DNA of 64,000 nucleotides from Numida meleagris (lineage: Eukaryota > Chordata > Aves > Galliformes > Numididae), in contig NC_034412.1 in the NCBI RefSeq assembly GCF_002078875.1, positions 9,524,041 through 9,588,040 on the forward strand, in the 5' to 3' direction. The notes beneath the pieces were generated by a model. It was not told the origin of the DNA, did not search any database, and was given only the letters and a program-made list of their open reading frames with translations. Made by a program: the position numbers and the translations under genes. Of this stretch, positions 38,615-50,246 are shown piece after piece; position 1 is the first letter of the stretch; every line of letters starts with the position of its first letter.

Positions 38615-39640
38615 AATATATACAAATTAGGTAAAGGGAATTTTAAGATATCCTATATGTTTTTACTTTCCTACCCACTTCTGCAATCTGTCTTCTGTAA
38701 GAAGGGAAATGCTTCTATAGGTAAGGTTGCAGAATGAGCCCACCTATTTTGCTAGAGGTCAGGAAATCCAACCTGGCAGGAGAGAGAGGAATTGTATTGT
38801 TTTATACTTGATACACAATGGAAGTTCAAGTTTAACTGGAAATATTGTCTTACACTGCTGTCTACCCTTACTCTGTATCTGGAGAAAAATTGTGCATAGC
38901 AGCAACTGAGAACTCAGGGGAAAAAAAAAAGCATTAACATAGGAAATTGGCAACATTTGGCCCTAGTAACACTGTAATGCTCATGGTTGAGAAATCACTC
39001 AATTATATGCATGAAGGGGACTCCATCTAATAGCAGCATTTGGAGATTTATGGGCAACATAAAAGGAGAGAATCGGTTTTTTCTATCACTGAGCTCAGTT
39101 GTAGAAGAAGCAGGAGGTCGTTTCCCTCCCCTTTGCATATGTTTGGGCTGTGTAGGGAAAATGTAAATGAATGTCTGCTTGGTGATTTGGCATGGCACCT
39201 GGGGAGGATGGGCTGTGCCTGTTCCAGAGACACCCCCACTGTGCCAGGTCCCCTGTTATATAGGTGATTTCATGTGCTAGGGACTGGGCAATGTCACAAC
39301 AGAAGTCATACTCTAAAAATAAAAACCTTAGCTCCTTTAATAATAAACTCTTCATGCCAACTGCAGCTTTTCTTCCTTGGCAGTTGCTGCAGAGAGTGAA
39401 GTAAGACAACCTCCCAGCTCATACAGCTCCTGCCACTACTTCTGGGAGGCCCATAGGCTCCCTACCCCTGCAGCCAGGTGAATGTATGCAAATATCTTTC
39501 AAGTGTTTCTTCCCTGATGCCTACAGTGGCTGAGAGAAAGTATGTAGGTAAGGCCACAGCACGTTTCAGGTGAAGTATTTGTATTTTAATTCAAATTATC
39601 TCAGACCAATGGTTTTGTTGTGTCTCTGACCTTGAGTAAT

Positions 39641-39756
39641 GGAATCGTAAAGGTTGGAAAAGCTCTCTAAGACCATCTAGTCCAACCATCAGCCCATCAC
39701 CACTGTGCCCGCTAACCCGTGTTCCTTAGTGTCCACTAACCACATCCCTCAGTGCA
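39641..39756 (-). mobile_element. CR1 LINE, 3' tip fragment
   Basis: Minus-strand copy: GGAATCGTAAAGGTTGGAAAAGC, then the ..ACCATCTAGTCCAACCATCA.. 3' UTR, then CACATCCCTCAGTGC. It appears to carry a partial internal repeat (two AC..CC..AGTG segments). It stops before the usual GGCAGCC coding block. It is very short and lies in a proposed intron. Confidence 0.82.
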
Positions 39757-41858
39757 TCGTGTCTGTCTTTTCCTCTGGACATGGCAGCACCTGGGCTGCC
39801 CCCACCCTCTTTCCTACTGCTCATGAGATGAAATAAAACACTTCTGCTGGTACAGATAGTCCTTTTCTTCTATTTAGAGAAGGTTAATCCACTAGCCCAA
39901 TGCTCTTTTTGTGTTTCTAATACAGAAATATCTATTTTATTTTTGTATTATAATGAGAAACTGGCATAAATATCTTAATTCTTTTTTTCTTGCTGTAAAG
40001 CTTGACATCTGGGCCTGTAACAGCTCATCAGTAGATTTGTGAGATGAAGCAAATGACATTTCTATATAGAGCACTGGCTGCTGTAGAAATCAGATGGTGA
40101 AATGGGACTGTAAAGAATTTGGTATTGAGTGATGATCTTCATCCAAGGATCTCCGAGTGCAGCAATCCCCATTTCCCTGACATAGGGGATGGGTGACTTA
40201 CTCCAGCATGGCCAGCAAAACTGGCTTCCTAGCAAAGAGCCCATCTCTAGAGACCTGTACCCAGAGCACCAGCACTCTGCTGTGTGTGTTGCATCTCCAT
40301 GCTTTACAGAGCTCTGCTTTAGCAGTGCCTGCATCCCAACATGGACAGAAGTGCTGAGCCAGTTGTAGCTGGGCAAATTCTGCCCTTGGTGATGTGCTTA
40401 AGCCTTGTGTAAGGGTTCTTAATGTGCTTCTGTGAAGGCTGGTCACTTGTACAAGCTGAAAACATAGCCCTGCACTCTAGCTAGTACATTCAATAGCAAA
40501 GGCATTTAGATCCAGCTGCACCATCTCAAGCCACATCTGATCAAATTTCCCAAGTCAGCAGGAAGAACTTGCTGATTCCTAGAAACCCCATGAGCTGAAG
40601 GAAGTTGGAAGTGGTGGCTGCATGTCACTGCTCATCTCTGGGCTCCAGTCTCTGGCAGGACACAGGGGCCCAAGCAGATGGTATGAGGAAAGTCCCAGCT
40701 GTTTGTGGCTACCAGGAGCTCTGTGACACTTTCTGCAATAGTGGCACTTGTTAGATGCATATTTCTGCCTTACATTTTGAAGGTTTGTGCTGGTTTTTCC
40801 ACATTCAGGTGAGCATTTAGTTGGGAAAAGAACTGGGAATCTATGGAAGTCACATTATTTGTTGAGATCTGTTTTCCTTTTTCATATCCAACCATCATTA
40901 TTTTTAATGAAACCTTGCAAATTCAATTGCTATGTCCTTACGTGTGTGTGCCTATATGTATATGCATTGCATTTGGTAATTTAAAAAATACAGTTTGAAT
41001 TCTCTTTTCTGGAGGATATCTCATTGTGATTCCCTCCCAGGGGAAATCATGCCATGCCATAACACCTGAAAATCTCCCATGGAACCAAATGCATGTCTCA
41101 CTACATAGCTTGTGGCCCACCTGCGTGCTAAAGAGCTGGATGGGGCTATCTTGGGTGGTGCAGAATGTTCTGTTGGTGGGAATTTATCTTGATAGAGCTT
41201 CCTGCTGCACTGAGTGCATCTGCATTCCGGCACCTTACAATGCCTCATCGCTTCCCCAAGAGCTAGGAAGATAAGGGAATAAGAGAATGCCAGAAATGGC
41301 TTTATCAATTGGCATCTCTCCATTGAGTTTTCATTAAATTGGCAGAGAGGGACTGGTGTGCTGCATCTCTGCTTTGTATAGAAATTGATCTACATACCCA
41401 AAAAATCCAGCCAGCCCATTACCTTTGGTCTCTGTTGTACGGTTGCACCAAATGGAAAGTGTTAGTCACTTCTGGGAAATGAATTTTACAACAAAAATCG
41501 CATCTTGTTTCTCTTTTTCCAAGATTTTGTCCATCTGTTGCCTTTCTCAAAAACAAACAAACTATTAATACAGTGCTTTGATAGAGCCTTCTGTTCAAGG
41601 CTTTTGAAGTGCTATGCAGATACTCCTGATCTGAACTGCCAAGAAAGAGCCCTTAAGGGATATGGAGCTCCTTGTCTCCCCCAGGGCAGATGCCGGGGGG
41701 ATGTACAGGACCAACCTGCAACTGGGGCCCTGATTTGAACTCGGGAATACTTGCTCAATTTCCACTTCTATCTCAGGATTTGCCTATTTTCCATTTCTTA
41801 GTTTCCTCGTAAAACATAAGCATTTCTTCTCTGCCCTGCCTTGCCCGTCTGTGTGCAG

Positions 41859-41911
41859 ATGTACCTGTGGTAAATGCTATGGAGGGAACAATCTTCCCCA
41901 ACAAGGACTTT
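41859..41911 (+). CDS. Candidate coding exon 5 of an unidentified gene
   Basis: The acceptor is strong (a C/T-rich tract ending CCGTCTGTGTGCAG). After 2 nt completing a codon (G+AT, Asp) the frame reads VPVVNAMEGTIFPNKDF and leaves in phase 0 at GTGAAA. That donor is weak, with T at the last exon base. The frame stays open to 42112, so the 3' end is uncertain. A better-scoring donor (GTAAAT at 41870) would leave only 11 nt. It is placed in the chain because it converts the phase-1 output of exon 4 into the phase-0 input of exon 6. Confidence 0.35.
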
Positions 41912-42430
41912 GTGAAAATTTACTCACTGCCTGAAACACCAGAGCTGGGGACTGCCAGCCTGGGACAGCAGCCCAGCCATGAGGCTCTTAGTCACCTTTC
42001 CTTTCTTCCTTTTTGTTTGTGGAGGAGACAAAAGGATAAATTGGATAAAATGCCCCAAATGGAAAGCCTTTGCTATCAGGGAAGAAGCAAAGGCGTTCAA
42101 GAAAGGAAGTAACAAAATGTATCCAGTGCTGAAATGTGTTTGAGAGCAACCGTTTCTTTTTGTGGCTCTGCAGCCTGACTTCTGGTAAATAATCTTAAGT
42201 CCCTTAATAAGGAAGCAGCCAACTGAAAGTTTTCTTGTTTAGTGAAAAATGCTCTCCTTCTCACTGTTTTGAAACAGAGCTCGTGATGGTTCCCAAAATA
42301 TACTCTGCAAGCCTGTTTTGGCTTATGAACCATTTATCCTAAACACGGAATCCTAAAGTTGAACTGACCATAATGAACACATTTCAGCAATGCCAGACAG
42401 TCCCTGGGTTCCTCTTGCTGCAGTGCTGTC

Positions 42431-42780
42431 CTAGGATCATTAAGGTGGGAAAGACTGCTAAGATCATCCAGTCCAACCATCAACCCGTCACCATCATGCC
42501 CACTGACCCATGTCACTCCATGTGACATCCTCCCTTTCTTTTTGAACACCTCCAGGGATGGTGACTCCCCCACCCTCCTGGGCAGCCTGTGCCAGTGCCT
42601 CACTACTACTTCTGAGCAGTTTTGCCTAATATCCAACCTCAACCTCCCCTGGCACGACTTGAGGCAATTCCCTCTCATCCTATTGCTGTTACCTGGGAGC
42701 AGAGGCTGACCCCCCCTTGCCACAGCCTCCTGTCAGGGAGCTGCAGAGCAATAAATTCTGCCCTGAGCCTCCTCTTGTTC
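42431..42780 (-). mobile_element. CR1 LINE, 3' third fragment
   Basis: A 350-bp minus-strand copy with a degraded tail (AGGATCATTAAGG) at the left. It shows the CCAGTCCAACCATCAACCCGTC 3' UTR, the ..[16 protein letters not shown].. block, the LRLDIRQN block, a GNCLKSCQ block and a GGCTGTGGCAAGG segment at the right. Frame breaks are present. The copy ends where ..[10 protein letters not shown].. would start. Confidence 0.9.
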
Positions 42781-45700
42781 ACACCGCTCTGTTCTACCAC
42801 AGTGTTCTGAGAGCTACTGAGCCTTTCAACAGGCAGAGACTTGTGGCTAAAAGATAGCAGTGCTACTGGGCAGCGAGGGATGTGGCCAAGGTAAGAGGGA
42901 GAGGCGGGGAGCACAGCGCAGCCTGTGCTGGAGAAATCAGATTGGGTATTCGTGTGCAATTTCTGGTCAGGACTTGGCCCGACCTCCATTATACCCATGA
43001 GATCACCTCCAGTAAGTACCAACAGCCTCCTCCCCTGTGCCTTAATGTATTTTTAATACTGTGTAACCGCCAGAAAATAACATTGTTTCTGGAAGCTTTC
43101 ACTGCAACAATTACTTATACATTTATCCCATTGTCTGCGATTTTAGTTACACTGAGCCCAACACCTGCAAAAAGAAAAAGGAGGTTAGGAATATATAGCC
43201 GCAGGAGTTCTAAAATAACATTGGAAGTCATTGTTATCTGGGCTGGTTGAGTACAAAGTCTGATACAAACTGGGAAAGAAAACCTGAAGCACCTGGGTTG
43301 GGATATTTTGAATTATGCCAACTTAATTATGAGGTAGTCAATTAAAAAATTATTAACTATACCAACTTCTGCATAACCTGAGCTCCAACTCTGTCCTTCC
43401 TGTTTACCAAACATCACACCCTTACACAGCATGGACATTTAGAAGTGTTTGATTTCTATGTTCTCCTTAGATTTATTCTCTGGTAGTTAGCTTTGCTAAA
43501 TCATAGATTAGCTGCTGGCTTAGGACATCATGTTGCCCATCTCGAATCAAAACTGGGTAGGATTTATGAGGCTGTATAAGGGCATAAAACGTTTCAAGTA
43601 GTAAATATAGATTGGCGAGAGGAGCACAAGTGAAATGAATAACAAGGACTGTGCCATAAATATAACTAATCATCCAGCTATTGCCTCTACTTCAGTGGAC
43701 CATTTGACGATAATGCTTAATGCTCTTGATCAGATGATCTCAGACCATTCTGTAAGAAATTCTTGCTCACATTATACTGGTAGTGAAAATGAGTGTCCGG
43801 GAGATTTAGTGATCATCTGAGGTTTGAACACGCCATTGCATATGACTAGAATACAAACCTTATTTCTCTATAATATCCAGCGTGATGTTCTACTCATCTT
43901 CATGTATGTGTCTGAGTGTGATTGCATACCTGTAAGCACAGCTCCAAAGCAGCACAGAAGCAGACTGAGCACCTCAACCGGTGCCAGAATGACCTAGTCA
44001 TATGGCATGTAAAAAGGAATAAGAGAAAGGGGTCCCTTTGGATGCTTTTTCTGTGAAGGGAATGGTCTAAGGGGCAAATTTGTTGATTCTTTCCAAGTTC
44101 AAACCTCATGAACTTTGTATTCTTTCTGCTGGGACAAGAGACAGCAATGTGACACTGCATCCATTTCTCCTGTGTCCTTCCTTGGTCCTTGTCCCTTCTC
44201 TCTGGGAAAGGACCACTTCCTGATCTCTTCCGTACAACTCCTTGTAACCAGTACAGCAGTAATAGATGTTGTTGGGACAAAAAATAGTCCACGCACTGAG
44301 CCCTGAAATAGTTGGCAAGAACAGGTCGATAGTCTGATTCAGTGACGGCAGCACTCCACCCTCCTTCTGTAAATGCCTCGTATCTCCTGCTGCCAGTCAA
44401 AGCTGAAATACAGACGTAGATTTTCTCTGAAGGATCTAAATGTTCTAGTTGCTAGTTGGTAAGGGGGATATTTCTCCAATTAATTGTTAAGTGGAGCTCT
44501 GGCTGCAGAGGGAAGGGGCTGCAGAGATGTCGAAGTGAAGCGGGGAGAATGTTATAACCTTTCTGAAGCTCTTGCAGTCTGTAAGAGATTTGCTTCATGG
44601 GTCATGGCCAGTTCTTGTTCACAGCTGGCCAGCAGAGAATGGCCTTACGGGGCCTCTGCCAATTTCCATAGCTTGTAGGACCATCCTTTCTCTCCTTGGC
44701 AGCAGAAATATGCTGCAAGGAAACTGCTGCCTATCACTCATGGCTTCATCTTGAGCCGAAGTGGGAGTCCTGGATGTGCATCTGTTGGCACCAGGTGGGC
44801 ATATTTGGAAGAGTGACCACAGATAGGAATCATCATCGTCTGTTCTGCTAGGCTGGAAGACCAGAAAAAAAGCTGCAAGGAGGTGATGAACATCACTGCC
44901 TCACCTCGTGCCTTGGTTTCTCCAATATTATAATAACACTCCTGTATGTTGGTGTCTAAGAAACGGAAGGTTCTCTCCAGGGGCTGAAGTAGAAAGATTA
45001 ATTGTGCTTTTTCTGGTCATGTTACTGAGGCAGGCCCTGCACTAATGAATCAGCACAGTTAGTACCATGAGAAATATTTACTACTGAAGCTCATGTGCAA
45101 GAGGATCTTGCCTTCTTTCTAGAGCTCTTCTTTCTAGATAGCTTAATAACCCTTATAAAAAATACAGGGAAAACATGGGATGAGCTAGTAATTAGTAATG
45201 ATGTGTCTTCTGAAGTCTGAGCTGAGAACACTCCCCAGATCACCACAACGCTCACCTGATCACATCCATACCTGGAGACCCTACTGTAGCACAGGCACTA
45301 AAGCGAAAGCTATAATTGGGCACTGATTTAACCTACTGGCTGTCTAGTATTGAGTGAGGCTGTGCTTTTCTGCCCTATAAAAACTACAATCTGTGGCTAT
45401 CTTGAAACTTTGCCTTTGATAACCCATGCTTTAGCTCCTACAAAAGCAGAGCGTTGGTTCTGAGGTTCTTTTCACTTGTTACAGCAAAGATGGCATGAGA
45501 AGTTTCATGCTAGCACAGGGCCAAGCTCAGCAAACTAAGGTCTTAGCTGAGGAACAAGGAAAGCAGGACTGACCTCCAGAAGAGAGCTTTTCCCAAGATC
45601 CTCCCCAGTTTGTTTTCCTGTTGCCATTGCCAAGTTGTGCCTTTGCAAGTGCTCTGCCACCCTCCCATGCGGTTGCGGCACCTCCCCATACTGAGGCCAC

Positions 45701-46208
45701 TCATGTCACAGCTGAAGCACAGAGACCAGGGCCACCATCATGTTATAGAAGAGGATGGGTCAAAAGGACAGATCCATCCCCAGAAAATGTGCTTGTACGT
45801 GTAGGTCCGTGTCAGCCTCTGTTCCTCTTTTCCTCCATTCTTCCTGGAAAGTGCATGGGTTTGGGTCCCAGACACTTCATACAACCTGGACCCCAGCACT
45901 TTGTTTACAAGCACTGTGTGCCCTGTGTAGGGGGATTGCTTTAAATGTTTCTGGGCATGAGAGAAGCCCTGTCACCAAAGTGAATTCATCCAGCTCTTTC
46001 TCATCCTCACCTAGATGTCTGCAGACAGTTTAATAGCCAGGGCTTTTGGGGCTGGAGGCTCAAAAGATGGTTCTACATCCTACCTCTGGCTGTGCCATAG
46101 GTTTGGGGGATCAGCCTATTGCTTTCATGTCCCCTGCTTCCTGCAACCTGTGCAACATGGTTAGTGACAGCTCCTGCTCCCAGCTGCACCTGCAAGGCAC
46201 AGTTTGTT

Positions 46209-46247
46209 GGGGGGGGGGTGGGGAGGTGGGAATTGGTTTGGGGTGGG
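46209..46247 (+). promoter_or_regulatory. G-run block with G-quadruplex potential
   Basis: A run of ten or so G bases is followed by TGGGGAGGTGGG and then TTTGGGGTGGG. That gives at least four G3+ runs within about 40 nt on the plus strand. It ends about 38 nt before the acceptor of candidate exon 6. G-quadruplexes in nascent RNA near splice sites can alter exon inclusion. Such a role here is inference. Confidence 0.45.
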
Positions 46248-46285
46248 AGAATGTCCAAGCTGTCTTACCATTAAGCTCTAAGCAG

Positions 46286-46350
46286 GATGTGCTGAGGTGT
46301 TTAAATATTGATGCAAGCATAGAAGAAATAGTCGCCTTCTTCCGGAACAG
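46286..46350 (+). CDS. Candidate coding exon 6 of an unidentified gene
   Basis: A 65-nt segment between CTCTAAGCAG and a good CGGAACAG/GTGAGG donor. It is open with phase 0 in and phase 2 out, reading DVLRCLNIDASIEEIVAFFR and then Asn. The pyrimidine tract is mediocre (GTCTTACCATTAAGCTCT). A second AG three bases upstream (AAGCAG) would add one Gln as a NAGNAG alternative. The terminal AG joins T of the next candidate to give Ser. Helix-like, acidic/hydrophobic composition. Family unknown. Confidence 0.42.
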
Positions 46351-46432
46351 GTGAGGGATTTACAACATAAAACATCCCAGAGCTCACTGCCAACATTGCT
46401 TAGGTCACAGCTGTTCCTCCGTGATACTGGCA

Positions 46433-46496
46433 CATAGAATCAACAGTATGTCTTAGGTTGGAGGAGACTTGAAAGATCATCTAGTTTCAACCCCCC
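46433..46496 (-). mobile_element. CR1 LINE, 3' tip (degraded)
   Basis: ATAGAATCAACAGTATGTCTTAGG is followed by TTGGAGGAGACTTGAAAGATCATCTAG and TTTCAACCCCCCT. This is the reverse complement of a CR1 3' terminus, only about 64 bp long. The sequence to its right no longer matches CR1. It lies inside the proposed intron between exons 6 and 7. Confidence 0.7.
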
Positions 46497-47202
46497 TACA
46501 TGGTAGCTGTTAAACCCAGGCTTGGTAGAGCTTCTTGCTCACCCAGCTCAAGGGCTTTCCCAGCTCATGGTGCAGCTCTGCAGCTGCTGTACCACATCTG
46601 CACTGACAGGGCTCACTGCTGGCTCAGCTTTGCTTTCCTGATGCCATTTTTTCTAATTACAGACCTGTGGCTATCAGCCAATCAACTCCAGTTTTGGGGC
46701 TCGTTATTGGACTTGAGATGTCATGCTGAATTTTTCCTAACTGTCCATAATAACTGTAATAGCTTGACTTCCACCATGAGACAATTAACCTTCTTAAAGT
46801 TAAGTGCCTCAGGCTGTGCCTCAGAAAGATTCCCTCTACAAAACAGACAATTACCTTTACTTAATAACCTTTCGCTTTTTAATCCGATATTAGCACTGAA
46901 GTAAATGTAAAGGGCAGTGCTCTGTGTCCTCTCTTAAGTACCTTAAATGCCTGTCCAGGAAGGCTAATGAGCTCGCATTTTGCTTAATCTAGATTTGTTG
47001 TGGATCTAGCAATACTAGATGGTATCCTCCCTTAAAGAAAAAAAAAATCCAGACTATAAGACTATAAGACCAATAATGATGTCCAACCTGCAAAACAAGG
47101 CAAAACATTTTCAGTATTGGTGTGACTCTGGACTGAGGTTGGTATCGTTGTCTATAAAGCAGGAATTTGGTGTTGGCACTTTACAGGGTTAGCACCTGTC
47201 CT
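46497..47202. other. Proposed intron, no feature recognised
   Basis: A perfect 10-bp tandem duplication of GACTATAA-type sequence occurs at 47052-47071. A 135-codon frame (46500-46904) has no splice context. Nothing else is recognised. Confidence 0.5.
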
Positions 47203-47260
47203 TATAGAATTGTTAAGGTTGGAAAGACCACTGAGTTTGAGTCCAACCATCAACCCATCA
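47203..47260 (-). mobile_element. CR1 LINE, 3' tip fragment
   Basis: ATAGAATTGTTAAGGTTGGAAAGACCACTGAG and GTCCAACCATCAACCCATCA match the reverse complement of a CR1 3' UTR and tail. About 58 bp. It stops before the coding block. It lies 290 bp upstream of candidate exon 7. Confidence 0.8.
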
Positions 47261-47547
47261 AATTCTGTTCATTTCCATGTGGATGCTGAATGGGGAGACA
47301 ATGCTGGGAGGTTGTACAGCCATCTGTCCATCCAGTATGTCCATGGTCTGTCAGTCCCAACCAGCAGGGAGTGCTGACCCTTCTGATAGTGGCTGCAGCA
47401 CAAGAGCAACTGTTCTGTGGATGTAATCTCTTCATGGGTTACTGCTTGTGCTAATTAATATGTACAACATTAGCAACTGTTGAGACATGAAATGCACTCA
47501 CAGGGAAGGAATTATTGCTCTGCTGACACTGTGTTTTCTGCTTGCAG

Positions 47548-47582
47548 TGAGAGTTTTCTAATAATATTGAATTCAACCTTTG
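47548..47582 (+). CDS. Candidate coding microexon 7 of an unidentified gene
   Basis: A 35-nt segment with a very good acceptor (ACTGTGTTTTCTGCTTGCAG) and a good donor (TTTG/GTAAGA). Only one frame is open: T completes Ser with the AG of the preceding exon, then ESFLIILNSTF follows, then G starts the next codon (phase 2 in, phase 1 out). It sits between two CR1 fragments of opposite orientation (47203-47260 and 47649-47893). Very short exons are hard to trust alone. The phase match on both sides is the main support. Confidence 0.42.
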
Positions 47583-47648
47583 GTAAGAACACACAAATAC
47601 TCCTAAGCTAAATGCAAATCTGTAGGCACCTCTCTGGGACAAAAGATA

Positions 47649-47893
47649 ATGGCCCCAAGTTGTGCAACGGGAGGTTCAGGATGGATATTAGGAAAATTTT
47701 ATTCTCAAAAAGAGTGGTGATGCACAGGTACAGGCTGCCCAGGGAGGTGGGTGAGTCACCATCCCTGGAGGCATTCAGGGACTGTGGAGATGTGGCACTG
47801 AGGGATGTGGTCAGTGGGCATGGTGGGGATGGGTTGGGGTTGGTCTTGGTGATCTTAGTGGTCTTTCCAACCTGGATGATTCTATGACTCTAT
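47649..47893 (+). mobile_element. CR1 LINE, 3' end fragment
   Basis: Plus-strand copy starting at GGCCCCAAGTTGTGCAACGGGAGG (equivalent to GLKLRQGR). It runs through FRMDIRKILFSKRVVMHRYR, then the VGESPSLEAFRD-type block and the GGGCATGGTGGGGATGGGTT 3' UTR. The tail is GATTCTATGACTCTAT. It keeps a readable frame of about 80 codons because it is fairly young. This is not a host exon. Confidence 0.92.
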
Positions 47894-49914
47894 TATGTGA
47901 GCAAAGTCTATTTTTCTGAGAATGTAAGGAAAAACCAACAACAGTAGGCTTAAAATCCAGGAGAAGCAATGTTATGGCTGCTCTTAACAGATGCCTAATA
48001 CCTCTTCAACTCTTAAATTCACATATTTGGATTCAGAGTGTTTTCACACACTGGAAAATGTCACTTTTATTTGCTATATAATAGTGTCCCTAGGTCCGTT
48101 GCCTGCCACCCAACCAACTCTCTTAAGAGTGCTCTGGTTTCATCATCTCAGTATAATGAGGTTTATATTATTATTTTCTTATTATAATAGAAGCAGCCTC
48201 AGGTCCTAATCAAGATATCGGGCTAATTGCTATGGAAACCTAATTAGGCAGACCATGTCTCAAACTCTGTAAATATTTATACATGCACTTAACTATCTGC
48301 ATGCAAACCATCCCACCCCAGCCATGGGAATGAAGCTCGGCACATGCTGAAGTGCTGAGAGGGGTGGGAGTCTCCTTCTCCTTTAATATACAGTTCAGCT
48401 ATGCTGGAACACGTAGAGAGGAGCACAGAGTGGTAATCAGATTGGGATCGTGTATGTGCAGATTAGGATCAAATCAGATAGGAGCTGGGTTATGGATTTG
48501 AGTTAACAGCTTAACAGAACTTTGGAGCTGTTGTTTTTTTTCAATTATCTTATAGAATAATAATTAAAAAGATGTGAGTCAGTGTACCAGACACAAACAG
48601 GCATACACTGTTGTATGAAATCTCCCTGCCCAGAATGAGCCAACAGGTGTCGGTGCCATTTCTTAGTGCAGCGTTGTAACCATTATTTGAAAAATGATTT
48701 TGACCTCAATTTTCAAACTCGCTTTGCATGCATGAATCAGTTCAGATTTACATGTTTATTGCAGCTGAGAGAAAATTCAGTGTTAGCTTTGGTATAAACA
48801 CATTAGACCGCTAAGGTATTAACTTCAGAAGTTGAATATATGGAACTAATCAAAACCCTTTCCTAAACAGATTAATGAGGAGACAAAAATGCACGAGTAA
48901 AAGCTTCTAGGCTTTGAACAGCCAGATCTTCGGCAGCCCCTTTATTTATTTATTTGTGTTAACAAGTATTTTAATTGGTTTCATTACACGTCGGTCGCGG
49001 GAACTGTGAGGTGTGGGGTGAATTTGCTGAACGCTGAGAACTGCTGGTGGATAGCAATAACGTAGCTGGAGCTCTGCTGAAGCCCTCTCTGCATAAAACC
49101 CTGGGTGCTGGTGCTTCGTCATGTCAGTTTTCCTCTTTTCTCCATGTTTGCAGCACCTTCACATGTAGCCTTACAATCGTGCGTGCAGCATTCAGCCTCC
49201 CAGGTGGGAACAGAGACAGAGAACAGCACTGTTCATAATGGCTGCTCTGAGAGTAACGGCTCTTATTTTATTACGTTGGCCCACCACGCCAGAGGTGGAC
49301 GTTGGCAGCGAGGTTCATCTTCTGCTGCCACACCACCAATATCCCATTATGTTTTGTGGCCATGTGACAGATGGCAGCAGGGGAGCAGTGGCAGAATGAT
49401 GTCTGACATGGAAGTGCATATGAAGCAAAGGTGTGCCACTGAATTGCTCCATGCAGAAAAATGGCACCCAGTGACATTCAACACCTGCTGAATGTTTGTG
49501 GAGACCAACCAGTGGATGTGAGCATGGGGAGGGGTGGGTGGTGTATGCTGCAGCAGGGGCAACAGTGGGTCACCTCTGGTGCAGATTTCTATGAGTATAG
49601 TCGAAATGCTGGTGAAAATGCGTAACTAATGATGGTGACTATATGGAAAATTAGCATTTTGTAGCTGAGGATTTGCTCTATCAACTGGTGTTATTGTGCT
49701 CTTTGTATTTGTTGTGATTTCTGTGGAAATAAATAGGAGGTATTACTTCTGGAGTGACCAATGTAGTTTTAGCTTAACAAGTATAGCAGCATCCAACCAA
49801 GAACAGAAGATTCTCTGCTGTAAAACCTCATGTCCCCCAACACAAGGCTTTCTGCTCAAGCATGTTGTCCAATGAACACTGCTTATTGCTTATGAACAAC
49901 CTCTCTGTGTGCAG
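47894..49914. other. Proposed intron; possible regulatory patch
   Basis: It contains a TAAT-rich stretch at 48206-48246 with an RFX X-box-like ATTGCTATGGAAAC at 48226-48239. It also contains a (TTTA)4 run at about 48941-48956. A good acceptor at about 49150 (TTTCTCCATGTTTGCAG) opens a 50-nt stretch ending GTGGGA, but the better phase-compatible candidate is at 49915, so it is not called. Confidence 0.4.
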
Positions 49915-49981
49915 AAAGCAGTGAAATACCCAAGAGAGGAGCTGAAAACAAGGCGCAGGAGTTTCTGCTAAACCCTGCACT
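49915..49981 (+). CDS. Candidate coding exon 8 of an unidentified gene
   Basis: A 67-nt segment following a C/T-rich acceptor (AACAACCTCTCTGTGTGCAG) and ending at CTGCACT/GTGAGC. In phase 1 in, phase 2 out, it reads Glu (split codon G+AA) then SSEIPKRGAENKAQEFLLNP and Ala. A second frame is also open but meets a stop before the donor. Composition is hydrophilic and protein-like. CT joins the G that begins exon 9 to give Leu. This fits exons 7 and 9 without gaps. Confidence 0.5.
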
Positions 49982-50246
49982 GTGAGCAGAGGAGGGTGGA
50001 GAGGAGATGGGGTGCTCAGAACAACATTTCCTGTGCCACATGAGTCACGGCGGAGCTCTATTAGGAGCTCGCAGACCTCACTCGCAATTCAGGACTGTAA
50101 ATTTCCTTCCGGAGTTTGTTAGCAGCTAACAATGAGTGTATATATATACATACATGTAAAGCCTCAGACCCACTGTAGCTGCTGGTGTTATGCAAAAGAA
50201 GTAATGCATAGGCTGCCTTTGGTGGAGCCGTGCTGTGTGACACCAG
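49982..50246. other. Proposed 265-nt intron
   Basis: A short intron between candidate exons 8 and 9, beginning GTGAGC and ending TGTGTGACACCAG. It includes a TATATATACATACATG microsatellite-like tract (50138-50156). No other feature. Confidence 0.45.

Larger units (their letters stand above)
35547..41858. other. Proposed intron with rival exon-like segments
   Basis: It holds the CR1 fragment at 39641 and a MIR-like scrap at 38516. Two exon-like stretches were considered. 37824-37932 has acceptor CATGCTTCTTTTCAG and reads IPPHEVKYTFNSTTTFTVTA, but it enters in phase 2 and does not fit. 38343-38487 has a weak donor. Neither is called. Otherwise non-coding. Confidence 0.4.
41912..46285. other. 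Proposed intron; no other gene recognised
   Basis: It contains the CR1 copy at 42431-42780. A possible 59-nt exon-like stretch before the GTAAGAGG at 42892 overlaps no other signal, and its acceptor is poor. The 166-codon minus-strand frame at 43900-44400 has no motif and no splice context. A MIR-like trace (CCTCGTGCCTTGGTTTCTCC) lies at about 44903-44922. A dense G-run block immediately precedes exon 6. Confidence 0.45.

Noticed and set aside
43900..44400. 166-codon minus-strand open frame
   Set aside because: No motif, high Cys/His/Arg typical of chance frames, and antisense to the proposed gene within an intron.
47612..47887. 91-codon plus-strand frame as a host exon
   Set aside because: The coding content is CR1 ORF2 C-terminus read into the CR1 3' UTR.
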